DNA of 64,000 nt from Aplidium turbinatum (Eukaryota; Chordata; Ascidiacea; Aplousobranchia; Polyclinidae): contig OU964924.1 of assembly GCA_918807975.1 (NCBI GenBank), forward strand, positions 3,050,501 to 3,114,500. Reading direction: 5' to 3'. This document shows positions 10,741 through 20,864 of this stretch, one piece after another (positions within the stretch are counted from its first letter, which is position 1; each line of letters begins with the position of its first letter). A program made the position numbers and the translations under genes. Under the pieces are notes generated by a model. That model was not told the DNA's origin. It did no database searches and saw only the letters and a program-made list of their open reading frames with translations.

Positions 10741-13244
10741 GCATTATCATCTTTATTTTGCGCTCTTTGGAACAAAACACAGTGCACTGTGAAACAAAAA
10801 TACAGGACATAACAACAAGTAGGCGACATAAATCAGTGAAGGGACGCCATCGAGTTAGCTGCTACGTGTAAATGAAGCCTATCTCATAATTTTGAGTATC
10901 TCACAATTACTGTTTGCAAAAACGCTATTTCTCCGGCTTCTCCCAAAAGCATTTGCAGTGATACATTTCCTCAATTGCAAGTTTTGTCAATGAGAGCATT
11001 TCCATAGAACGTTTATTTCGAAACCAAGTTTTCGTGTCTTTATCCAAGAGAAGATTTCTTATTGTAACGTTTTTTATTCGTCAATGAATATTATCTGCTT
11101 GAAACAACTGTTTTGAATAGTTTGTGGCCTCCATAGTCTACTATTTTGATCGTGGATTGCTATTCTTCTTTGTAGAGCTGATAACGCAAAAAACGTTTGC
11201 TATTATTGTTTCTAATTAACAGCTTTGCGATCACTGGCTTTTCTTTGTAGCATAAGAAATAACGCGCTTTGTATTATTGAGGTCAAACCAAACAAAAGAA
11301 AGCAAGAGAATGCTTCTCTCTGCTCGCGCATATCGATGCACGAAGCAATTATGAGCTTATGGCTTGTCATCGCAATGTAATCCATTTCACGCTTTGCTGG
11401 AAGTTAGCTAGAAATAGCAAAAATTCACCAAAATCTTGAATTTACAAGAAAACTACACAACTTTTAGCATCAAATTTAATATCATCAGATCCGCCTGGCA
11501 ATTTTAGGAAAAGTCAAGAAAAACCAAGTGCATGGCGTTACTGTGCTTCAAATAATTAAAGGAAATATGAGGGGGGGGCCAAATCCGGCCTCCCTTTGAG
11601 GAGCAAAGTGTTAAACCACTGTTACATATTTGATATGTGTCCAAGAAAAGTCGATTTGAAGTTTCAATAATTTGGTCAGTGTTGCTATTTCAAAATTTAA
11701 AAGTTTTCTGAGTTAGTTAGAATAAATAAGTCAACTTCCGTATATACTTTATATTGGCGTACGATAGAAAATGAATCAACTTTGTTCAGAATTCTCTTTC
11801 GTGAATTCTAAAAAATATTTTCTTTTTTTGACCCCATTTTAGATGTTTAAGAAATTTAGAATGGCGGTGTTAAAAAAACTGCACTCTATAGCCGACTTTG
11901 GCCATGTAAAGTGGTTTATTGCAGCAAATTAACTAGACTAATACTTGTTTAAAGTCTGAGTATAAGCAAATATATTATTAGGGGTAGGCTATACATATGG
12001 GGTATCTCAAAGTCAATTGGTGACACCTTCAAGTTATTCAGTATGCTCAGCTGATTGTTTTAAGACCTCAACCGGGCCATTTGAGTTATTTTCCAGGCAG
12101 TGCCGGCAAAAACAGTGTTTCGGATTGCACACTATGAAAAATCCCAGATTTCAGGCCAAAAAGCCAAATGCAGTCTTGAGAAAAGTACACACCCATACGC
12201 AAAGTTTGCAATTTCACTTCATATATGAAATCGGTACTTCCAACCACATGTAGCAAAGCGGGCATCACATTTAAGCAATCACGGCAAGCTCTCCAAACCA
12301 TCTCAAGGAGTTTTTACAACCATACATATTACCTCAAGGTCGATGATGTTCCAGGATATGTGCCTCCAACAGATGGAACTATGTCAAAAACATCTCGTCT
12401 ATCAACGGACTATGAATCCTACAAGCACGTGTTGCCTTCTCTGCGAGTCATTGATGGTATAAAACATTTAAAAGCGATTCAAAGCAAGAAAAATTGTGCC
12501 CTTGCAATATTGGATGCGCATGACGAAGAAACAATAACAATATATACATTATGATAGTACCACAAGAAGAATTACAGGAGAATGGACATCCATAATAATG
12601 AAGTTCAGTGGTGGTAAACCATTTTGATTAAGACCTCTATCTTTTGCGGTGGAAAACAGAGAAAATATCACAAGATGAATTGTGGAGCAGTTACGTCGAT
12701 TGTGTTTGGCGAGCAATAGAAATGTTTCACCAATTGATCTATGGGAAAAAGTTACGGTACTTCAATAAAGACAGATTATGTCAGCAAAAATCTTGGCATC
12801 GAAGAATCCATTGCAGCACGCTAGGGTCAAACCATATACCTTTGCATTTGCTTTGCGTCAGTCATACTTGCAAAGTCTTCGATCGTGGTAATTTAAATGT
12901 AATGTTGGAATACGAGCAAAAACTCCACATGCGGAAGATTTTATTGCTCACATCATAGCCGTACGAGCCAGGGGGGTAGGGGGGGCAGCCGCCCCCCCTG
13001 TTGTTTCAAAACGTCGCAAATTCGGGCAAAATCTTGAAATTATTAGGGCAAAAATTGATATATAAAAAGCTACAAAATTGCATAAAACTATAAATTAGTA
13101 TCTTTTACCTATCAAACTAAGTACAGCCTCTTATTTGCACAAGAAATGTGCCGCAAAATTGTCATTTGGCACACCCGTATTGATGTATTGTATTCCATGG
13201 TGATCAAATTGTAGTACGAAATGCATTTAACCAACTGCATCATG

Positions 13245-13690
13245 CCAATTTGGGCAGCCACCACAATATGTCTCTAATATTTTTGTGAAACTGCCCAAAT
13301 CAAAACGCAAAATTTGCTATATAGCTAATTTTATTAATTTTTACAAATGCATTGTGTTGATTTGGGCAGCTGAAAACATGAAATTAGGCTATTTGATGAA
13401 ACTGATTAGTCTGTTTATGCTACTGCCCAAATTAGCGTGAGGCAGTTTCCCCAAAATGAACAAATTCATTAATTTTTCCCATTTACATAACTGTATCGTT
13501 TAGATTTGGGCAACAAAAAATATGAAATTATCTGATCATAGTCTATTTATAAAACTGCCCAAATTGGCATGATGCAGTTGCCTCGGCATCAAAATTTACA
13601 AAGTCTTTAATTTTTTTCATAATATCAATAAATGCATCATCTTGATTTGGGCAACTACAAAATATGAATTTATATAAATCTGGTGAATAG
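13245..13690. repeat. Three to four copies of a 142-bp tandem repeat
   Basis: GATTTGGGCA recurs near 13361, 13503 and 13645, with a weaker start near 13247. Each copy is followed by an AT-rich stretch and then CTGCCCAAAT, so every unit is itself bounded by an inverted pair TTTGGGCAG/CTGCCCAAA. Confidence 0.75.
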
Positions 13691-13844
13691 CCTACTTTTA
13701 TAAAACAATTCGGGTGGGGAGGTCACAGTACTTTTTCAACCATAAACAGACATAGCTAAGCAACACCACAACATTTAACAAAAACAAAACTGTTAAAAGT
13801 AATGTTAAGGTGTTGCTTAGCTTTGTTTATTTACTTTTATAAAA

Positions 13845-13930
13845 GGTTCTGCTACTATTCGGCGAGTTCCCTATTCGGCAAGAGCCTTTTTTGGCGAGTT
13901 GCCTATTCGGCGATTTTTTGAAAATCCAAC
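13845..13930. repeat. Partial copy of the TTCGGCGAG iteron family
   Basis: GGTTCTGCTACTATTCGGCG opens a stretch with CTATTCGGCAAGAGCC and GTTGCCTATTCGGCG. It matches the ends of the three elements at 41-46 kb. No second end is found, so it is a truncated relative. Confidence 0.65.
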
Positions 13931-14518
13931 GACGCCTTCTGCAAATCCGATGATTGAATATTATTCAATATTCAGACATTGAATCAATGTAAATACGTAC
14001 TGTTAGGCTAATTGGGTTCTTTGAATCCTACGTCACCGTCTGTACGCAAACTTAGAATACTGTATATTAGTTGTTTTTGTCATCAAATTACCTAGCCTAA
14101 CTATATTTTTAGAAGTAGTGCTGCCAGACCTTTTTATTTTTGTACTAAAAATCGTATCATCAAAACTACTTTAATTGATTGAACAAAGTTTATTTGAACA
14201 GAAGTAGTATGTTTTGTGCTTTATTACATTTAATTATAATTTATCTATTGTTATGTAGTTTTTTCTGAATCCGCATGGTCACCCTGAGCCAGTTTCCTGC
14301 AATGTTTATTTTTCTGAGTCTTTTATGACATCACAACTGAATATTTAAGTGGCGTTGTTTATTATTTGTGGTGTGTAAAACAATATTTGTTACTCCTACT
14401 TACTATGCCAAAGTGCAGAAGCATCGAGCAATGCACAAGCAAGGTATCTTTAAAGATGAATTCAGTTGTTCTATCTTGATTAGCCTACTTTGGTAAGAAA
14501 TTCTAGCTAGCTGGTAAT

Positions 14519-14880
14519 CAGTGGCGTAGCCAGGGGGGGGGGGGGGGGGTATTGCAAAGAGCGAGTTTTTCCATTACCAAACATTCAAATATCTCAGCCA
14601 GGAATTTGCAACAAGAAAACATAGAGACTTGTAGCTTTATTTCCGAAACATGCCGAAGAAAACATGATTTTATCCTTTTGCTATGCCACCGGACAACACC
14701 ATTTCACAGGAATATTCATAACCACATTTTTGTTGAAAATACTCTCAGAATGCACCAAATTCAAAGTAATTTTTCAAAATTTTCTGGGGGAGGCCCCCCA
14801 GACCCCCCACTGCTGGGTGTCGCCATAAGCAGAACACGACTACAACCCCCTCCCTTTCAAAGTTACTGGCTACGCCACTG
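14519..14880. mobile_element. hAT MITE with CAGTGGCGTAGCCAG ends
   Basis: CAGTGGCGTAGCCAGG on the left and GGCTACGCCACTG on the right form the inverted ends. The flanks CTGGTAAT and CTGCTGAT agree at 6 of 8 bases, as expected for an aged 8-bp duplication. A run of about 16 G follows the left end. It is nested in the hAT at 12954-15019. Confidence 0.8.
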
Positions 14881-16161
14881 CTGCTGATCCTGTTATGTTA
14901 GTTTTTCAGTGTTATCACGCGCCGCATACATTATATTTGGGCAATTTCTATAAAAGCGTGCACATTTGGGCAAATTTACGTTCTGCCCCCCCAAAATAGT
15001 TTGGTCTCGTACGGCTATGGCTCACATACCCGCATTAAAATCATTTCTCCCCTCCAGCAAGAGTGTTGTATTTGCTGCTTTGGAAGCTCTATCTAAACTG
15101 GCAGTGAATGATGGTCATAAGTCATCACAACTCGAATTGTTTGACAAGGTTGTTGAATCTGGAAAATCGAAGAAGCATAGCCAATTCAAGGAGAGGAGAT
15201 TTGGGAAGCTTGGATGCACATTGCACAGCAGCAATGATCTTGTATCACATTCCGGAATATAAGTCATTGCTCGAAAGCACAAAGTTGAATAATCAATTGG
15301 TGCAAGCTTTCCGCATATATTTGCAGAGTGACTTTGTTGTGTTGGGATTGAAAGTGCATGGTTTTCTTACCGTTTTACACTTCCAATTTTAAAAATGGTA
15401 CAAATATACTTGTACAAATATTACCGGACTTGCACACTGCCTTGGCTAATATTCAATATTCTCCATTCAATATTCAGCAATGCTAATATTCTCCATGTCG
15501 ATCATTGGCCAAAAGATCAGCAAGCTGCTCCAACAAAATATTCAGTGCCACAGGAATCCGAGTGACTCGACGTAGTGACTGGGCCAAATTTGTTCAAAGT
15601 AAATCCGATTAACACGAAAGAACAAGGCGAAACTGAACCTGACCTTGATTCTAACTAAACAGTGTGACTCCGTGAGAGACCTTCCAGAAATTCCATTAGA
15701 AGAAGACATGTTGACTGCATTGCATTTTACATATGACAATGATAATAATTAATCAAGAACTGGGAGATGCTGATCTACAACGATCCAGAAAGGAAGATGT
15801 TGATGTTGAGGTAAATGAGCCGTGCATTGTAATTTGGGATGCTGGGAACAAAAGAAATTGGCATCTTGGAATTTGTATGAAGAACAATGGTGATACAACT
15901 TACACAATTGAGCATTTAGAAAGGGTAAGTCATCCCAATGACAGTGGGAATCAGAGGTAGAGATATCCAAGCAGACCTGATGTCCAATGTGCTGCGTCCA
16001 TACAGATAATGCCATGTAATATACTTGGTTCATGGGATATGTCAGGAAGGAATATGACATTTCTCTTGGATAACTGCCACATCATTGAGGGATAATTCAA
16101 AGCATTTTACTACAAGTAGTTTCCTACGTAGTACTATTATCATGAATCAGTATAACTAGTA

Positions 16162-16998
16162 GGGGAGACTGGGGTAAAGTGTGCAATGGGGTAAGATGAG
16201 CAACCCCTGTTTTTGGAAAAACGAGTCGGCGGAATTTTTTTATTTTTATTCTGGATGTATCACTCATAATGCCACTTCACTCAATGTATTTGTTATGTCC
16301 ACTGACAATTGCATTTTACAATGACACGCAATTATATCAGATTATATTGCATATGTCGAAAATTCGAAATTTTTATTTTTTTGCCAAAAACTGAATAACT
16401 TTATTGTTACACTATGTAAATTAAATCTGTTTTTTTGTATTGGTAAGTATAAAGTGTGAGGATATTCAATAAAACGTTCAGGTTGGTGCGTCTTGTAGTT
16501 TTTTAAATATTTGTAATTTTGTCACAAAAATCAGGATGGGGTAAAGTGTGCAATGCTAGTTGAAGTACTGTATCTTGGAGCAATTGCTCAACTTACCCCA
16601 AAAGAAATAGCCTTTGCTTATTTAATGTTTGAACTGTTGAATTTGTGTCTTTTTAGGTTCGTATTGGATAAAAAAAACAGTGTTGTGTTGTGAAGCATAA
16701 TGCCTCGCAATTATACAAACTAACTGACAGGGGAATGCTTCAACTTAATCGAATTGCTCAACTTACCCCAAGTCATTGCTCAATTTACCCCATACAATTT
16801 ATGCCGGGGTAAGTTGAGCAACACGCGAATAAGTATCAATATAAAAAAAAATAAAAATCGCAAGGTGATAAAACTCAATTTAAAATGTAGCTGATTCACT
16901 AGTGCTTTAAGTTTACCCTATTAAAATTTTCCAAAACAAACCGTTCTTTTGTAAAAGCGACTTAAGCAAAAAGGTGCTCATCTTACCCCACCCTCCCC
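16162..16998. mobile_element. GGGGAGACTGGGG-ended element with repeated TTACCCCA motifs
   Basis: Inverted ends (T)AGGGGAGACTGGGGTAA and TTACCCCACCCTCCCCT(A) bracket 0.84 kb. A TA lies outside each end, which would suit a TA target, but an 8-bp duplication is not seen. The motif GCTCAACTTACCCCA or its reverse recurs at least six times, near both ends and in the interior. There is no coding capacity. A relative with slightly different ends forms the shell at 22990-26040. Confidence 0.65.
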
Positions 16999-17294
16999 TA
17001 TACAGAACAGTATACTTATTAAATACTACCACAGACATTGATTGCTTGCAGTAGCACAGTGGGCATTGCTAGTAGTGAATCCGATATTTTTACTATGTTA
17101 ACCAGGCTTGCAAATTCGTCTTTAGTGGGGCAAGATTCAAGCGTGCTTTAAATAATGGCGAGAGTCTATATTTGTTTATTTTAGTAAAAAATATCACTTT
17201 TGCGTAAGTCTCGTTGGAATCTGGCGGAGTAATTACGTGAGTGCCGGCGAAAGTGCGACTCTAATACTCTTCTCGAGTTTGCAAGACTGTAAAC

Positions 17295-17972
17295 CAGTGT
17301 TTCTCAACTTCATGAACTGGCAAAATTTTACTACCCCCCCAACAAAAACGATTAATTACGAAAAGCGAATATAAAACAATAAATACTATTAATACTACAA
17401 AAAGTGCTCAATGCAAAACAAAAAGCCAAGCAGAGCGATATAATTACATTAAATATAGGCTAGTTACCAGTCTCTAAAACCCTTACAGCTTGTTATACCC
17501 TAAAAGGGGGATCATCAGAAGATCCTTATTCAAATATAATTATATTTCTGTTTTCACCCTTTTATGGTGAAACAGGCTGTAAGGGTTTTAGAGACTAGTA
17601 AGTAGTAACTATATTTGATGAAAAGCAAATATATATTTGCGAGTCCTATAGGCCTACTGGTAGTCAGGTTGAACCCTGGGCTTGGTGACAAAGTGCCAGT
17701 TTCTTCACATCCGGTGTAAAGCCAGTGAAAAACATTCGAAGGTCACCTCTTATGGACATGTCAAGTGGGTTTCGCTGTTTGGTGTGTAGCAGAACAACAC
17801 AGCTGAATCCCTTTTCCACCAGGTATGAGGTAGGAAATGCTACCACGAAGATTCAAGCTCTTTGACGAAATCGTTTACCCTTAAGCCGAGGTAATCATAC
17901 CGTCCCCCCCTGCAAAATCAAAACGCCCCTCCCCCCCTCCGGGGCCGGTACCGCCCCCTTTGAGAACCACTG
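17295..17972. mobile_element. hAT MITE with CAGTGTTTCTCAA ends
   Basis: Ends CAGTGTTTCTCAAC and TTGAGAACCACTG lie between perfect 8-bp copies of CTGTAAAC (17287-17294 and 17973-17980). CAGTGGTTCTCAA-like ends are classic for hAT non-autonomous elements. It contains a nested palindrome at 17464-17601. Confidence 0.85.
17464..17601. mobile_element. Small foldback element inside the hAT MITE
   Basis: CAGTCTCTAAAACCCTTACA on the left pairs with TGTAAGGGTTTTAGAGACT on the right across about 95 bp of centre, which includes CCTAAAAGGG and CCCTTTTATGG. Ends may include TTA/TAA. The target duplication is not clear. Confidence 0.65.
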
Positions 17973-18639
17973 CTGTAAACAATGACCATCTTGAATGTCA
18001 CCACTGTAAACAGTAAGGCCAATTGCTGGCTTATGGCGACATTATATACTGTATTAAATGCATTATTATCGTTAAAAGTGTCATTTTCGATTTTAAGCAT
18101 TCCGGACACCGTTTTTGCCGGCACTGCCTCAGTTTTTCTCCAAATTTATTGAGTTATGGCTTAAAATGCTCAGGAGACAATATACTTCAAAATAGGGGTG
18201 TCACCAACAGTGGCTCCGAGAGGGGGGGAAGTCGGGCCAGTTTCCCCCCTAGCAAAACATTGTAAAGGAAAAACGAGCAGTTTTTTGCTTTTGCACTTTT
18301 GAGGGGGGCCCATTTTTAGTACTAAAGTAAAAATGTACCAACTAAATAATCAACAAATTCTTAAATGAAGTGGGTAGTTCCAAGTATTTCTCAATCATTG
18401 AAAATGTCACTCTCGATGCTTCTCATCAAGAACAAATCATTTTCTTGTTAAAGTAGGCGATGTTGAATAGATTCAAGACGTAAAATCTGAAGCTTAAATG
18501 ATTTCTGTATCACTGAACGGTTTCGATTGTATTGATAGTGTCAATTTGAAAACTGGTGCTGTTTTAGATAAGCGTGAACTATTTTTGCTTGGCAACTGAA
18601 CCTTAACTTCAAAATCTGCGTTGGCCAGGCATAGGATGT

Positions 18640-18682
18640 CGTATCCAACATAGGATGTCGTATCCAACATACCTTTATCTGG
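18640..18682. repeat. Tandem duplication of 19-20 bp
   Basis: CATAGGATGTCGTATCCAA occurs twice in direct succession. Confidence 0.8.
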
Positions 18683-18744
18683 GAAAGTTAAAGGTATCAG
18701 TCCAAGCACGATTAAAGAAAGTAAATCCTGTATATTTTTTGTTT

Positions 18745-19223
18745 ATGGATCATCAGTCATCATCTCCGCCTGCAGCAGATTGCGCATCAATATGAGTTAT
18801 TTGCTTCCAAGACTGGCGATTTTGAGCCAGCTCGCCCAGTGTCGCCAAGTTGAGTCCGGTTCATGATTGGATGTTGTCTTGCCATCGTTTTGGTTGTCTG
18901 CCACGTTTTCTTTTTCCTTCTACTTTGCCTTCTGTGCAAACTTTGCTGATTCCGAATTGTGATCTTTTAGTGTGGCCGAACAGTTTTAAAACTTTTGATT
19001 TTATTAAGTTATTGCTGCAATTGGATATAATTTTGTTAGTTAAAAGATCTTCTGTTTTCGTGTGGTCAAGTAGCCCTTTGTTGGTCATGCTTCTCATGAT
19101 ATGATTTTGGAAGGAAGTGAGTTTTTTCTTTATTTTAGTTTTTTGTTTATGGATGTTGTTGCTTAAATCTAATTGGAATTCATAATGTTGCCTACAGACA
19201 GCGTTGTTCAAACGTCTTATCAT
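18745..19223 (-). mobile_element. LINE 3' fragment (C-terminal tail of ORF2)
   Basis: On the minus strand an open frame reads through KVLKLFGHTKRSQFGISKVC and GKVEGKRKRGRQPKRWQDNI, then ELAQNRQSWKQITHIDAQSA before a stop near 18766. The FGHxxR, EGKR+RGR and RWQDN motifs are typical of the C-terminal tail of endonuclease/RT LINEs. The upstream RT is missing, so this is a 5'-truncated copy. It lies in the hAT at 18208-20800. Confidence 0.8.
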
Positions 19224-20302
19224 TTTTGGAGTAATTGATTATCTGTGAGCTAGTGGCATCTGTAAAGTTATAGCCCAGTCAGAGGAAAAATTCTGAAAAA
19301 TCTAAAGAAAGTTGTCCTATCATCTTGCAAAGAAAATTGACTTCGAGAGGGTAATCAAGGCGTGGTGCAGTCAAACCCAATGCTTTACATTACCCTTTTG
19401 CAATTGAAGCTCTAAAGACGTTTCGTAAATTCATCAAGTTGGAACCAACAAGAGCTTGATCGGAAGCTGAGTCAGTGCTAAAGTAGCCTACAACTAGCGG
19501 TTTTAAATTGGTGACTGCTTTGCATTATGTGGACTACGATCCTAAACAAGATTTACTGATGAATTTAATGAAATTAAAAGATGTAATCTAAGTAAGAGAA
19601 AGCTGAGAAGAGTAGGTTACTACTCGCAAGCTAAAGTTGCAGTGGCAATTATAAATTTAAAAGAAAATGATTTTATTTTCCTGAGGACAGAACGCTTTTA
19701 TAACTCCACTTAACTATAGCTGAATCATTTGAAGGAAATGTATTCTACCGTACATTGCAAAGGATTCGATAGTTGTTGGAATTGACAAATGTATCAACAA
19801 AATAAAACATATCGTCGATGAGTTTGAAGTTCCATGAAAATTTCATCGTATGTCTGTAGTGCAGTTGCGGGCATGTGGGACAAATTTAAACCATTTGTAG
19901 GCTACAACAATGACATTTTTCAAGACATTTTGGATGAGTTGGTACTTTTGACAGAAAGCCACACAGCAAACTTCAGCTGGAAACCAGAACGAACCACCCC
20001 ATAATGTCTACACAAGGAATCATTGATTGCAACTTTCGTCAGGTTTGTCCAAATAGTTTTGTTATGATTTTTTTTTGTGTTCCGGTAGCTACCTCCAACG
20101 GTTGCGCTTTGAGAACGTGGTTTTAGCAATTACTGAAATTGGTAAAAAATTGTTTGCGCTCCAGTAGGCCTGTGACTCAAAACCGATTGAAAAGCCTAAC
20201 TATACATGTTGTGCATCAATTCAGACGTCGCAAAATTTTATCATTTGATGCTGTGATCCGTAACTTTGCATTGAAAAAAGTCTAGAAAGGGTTGAATTAA
20301 AT

Positions 20303-20521
20303 CAGGGATGTCCAAAGTCTGGCCCGCGGGCCAACTCCGGCCCACGAGACATTTTTGTATGGCCCGCGCCTGTTATTGTACAATGTGTTATTTTTGGCCT
20401 GCAAACACACAAAAATCATATCAATTCAACTTGCAGTTTTCAGAAAAATTATTGTGGCTGTTGGCCCGCGAACACTTATTATCAAATCTGTCTCGCGTGG
20501 GAAAAAGTTTGGACACTCCTG
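20303..20521. mobile_element. hAT MITE with CAGGGATGTCCAAA ends
   Basis: Ends CAGGGATGTCCAAAGTC and TTTGGACACTCCTG lie between perfect 8-bp copies of AATTAAAT (20295-20302 and 20522-20529). The body has repeated TGGCCCGC motifs, a pattern known from many hAT MITEs. Confidence 0.9.
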
Positions 20522-20864
20522 AATTAAATGCTTGGTTGAACTATTTTCGTTGCCTGTAGGCCTATTGTGTGTTTACAAAGCTTTCTAGACAAAATAGTTA
20601 GCCTCAATGGCATTTTTGCTGCAAGTGTAATCCAGTGATTATTGATGATTTTTACATTGAACGAAGTTCTTTTCATGCTGAGGAAAGTAGGCTAACTTCA
20701 GCTTAACACGAACATGCAACGCAATATTTGCTAAAAAATATTATAGGGCCCATTTTTCGTATTGTTTCCCGACCAGTGCTGACTTCTCTCGGAGGCCCTG
20801 GTCACCAAAATGATCCAGAATGATAACTTTTTTAACCATATGTACAGCCTACCCCTAATATTAT

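Larger units (their letters stand above)
8362..11610. mobile_element. TTAA-flanked DNA element, piggyBac-like
   Basis: TTAA at 8358-8361 and 11611-11614 brackets ends reading CCCTTTGCTTTTCAA on the left and, on the reverse strand of the right, CACTTTGCTCCTCAA. Both ends are followed inward by a run of seven or eight G and a GGCCG/GGCC block. A TTAA duplication with CCCTTTG-like ends is typical of piggyBac; Kolobok is the alternative. At 3.25 kb the length would allow a transposase, but I find no ORF above about 80 codons, so it is a decayed or non-autonomous copy. It contains the mini-MITE at 9333-9412 and a palindrome near 10645-10740. Confidence 0.65.
12954..15019. mobile_element. Non-autonomous hAT element inserted in the transposase remnant
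   Basis: Inverted ends CATAGCCGTACGAG are flanked by perfect 8-bp copies of GCTCACAT at 12946-12953 and 15020-15027. Removing the element and one copy rejoins the interrupted frame as EDFIAHIPALKSF. Both ends hold poly-G/C tracts (GGGGGGCAGCC...GCCCCCCC). It has no transposase. It carries a 142-bp tandem array and a smaller hAT MITE. Confidence 0.9.
12225..16075 (+). pseudogene. Decayed transposase-like coding region of the outer element
   Basis: Frame pieces on the + strand form one protein family that I recall as multi-copy in invertebrate and fish genomes, without a settled name. In order they are SFYNHTYYLKVDDVPGY and YKHVLPSLRVIDGIKHLKA (12300-12480), DSTTRRITGEWTSIIMKFSG (12553-12612), LGSNHIPLHLLCVSHTCKVF (12822-12881), HIPALKSFLPSSKSVVF (15021-15075), KERRFGKLG (15190-15215) and CIVIWDAGNKRNWHLGICMK (15820-15880). 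The first Asp in DSTTRR and a later TDS-like site hint at an RNase H fold, but I cannot place the third acidic residue. Several frame changes and a 2-kb hAT insertion break it. It sits between the inverted ends of the outer element, so it is probably that element's transposase or accessory ORF. Confidence 0.55.
18208..20800. mobile_element. hAT element, 2.6 kb, without a transposase
   Basis: Ends CAGTGGCTCCGAGAG and CTCTCGGAGGCCCTG are flanked by perfect 8-bp copies of GTCACCAA at 18200-18207 and 20801-20808. The interior has no ORF above 120 codons that looks like a transposase. It holds a LINE 3' fragment and a second hAT MITE. It sits within the right terminal repeat of the outer element at 11979-20857. 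Confidence 0.9.
11979..20857. mobile_element. Large decayed DNA transposon, heavily invaded, superfamily unresolved
   Basis: The left end TAGGGGTAGGCTATACATAT matches the reverse complement of the right end with one change. The inverted similarity continues inward for about 150 bp (TTGGTGACACC, TGCCGGCAAAAAC) once the hAT at 18208-20800 is set aside. ATATTAT at 11972-11978 repeats at 20858-20864, giving a 7-bp duplication; being AT-rich, this is only moderate evidence. Inside lie coding remnants at 12225-16075. Later insertions are at 12954-15019 (with 14519-14880 nested), 16162-16998, 17295-17972 and 18208-20800 (with a LINE fragment and 20303-20521 nested). Without them the original element would be roughly 2.7 kb. 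Confidence 0.65.
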
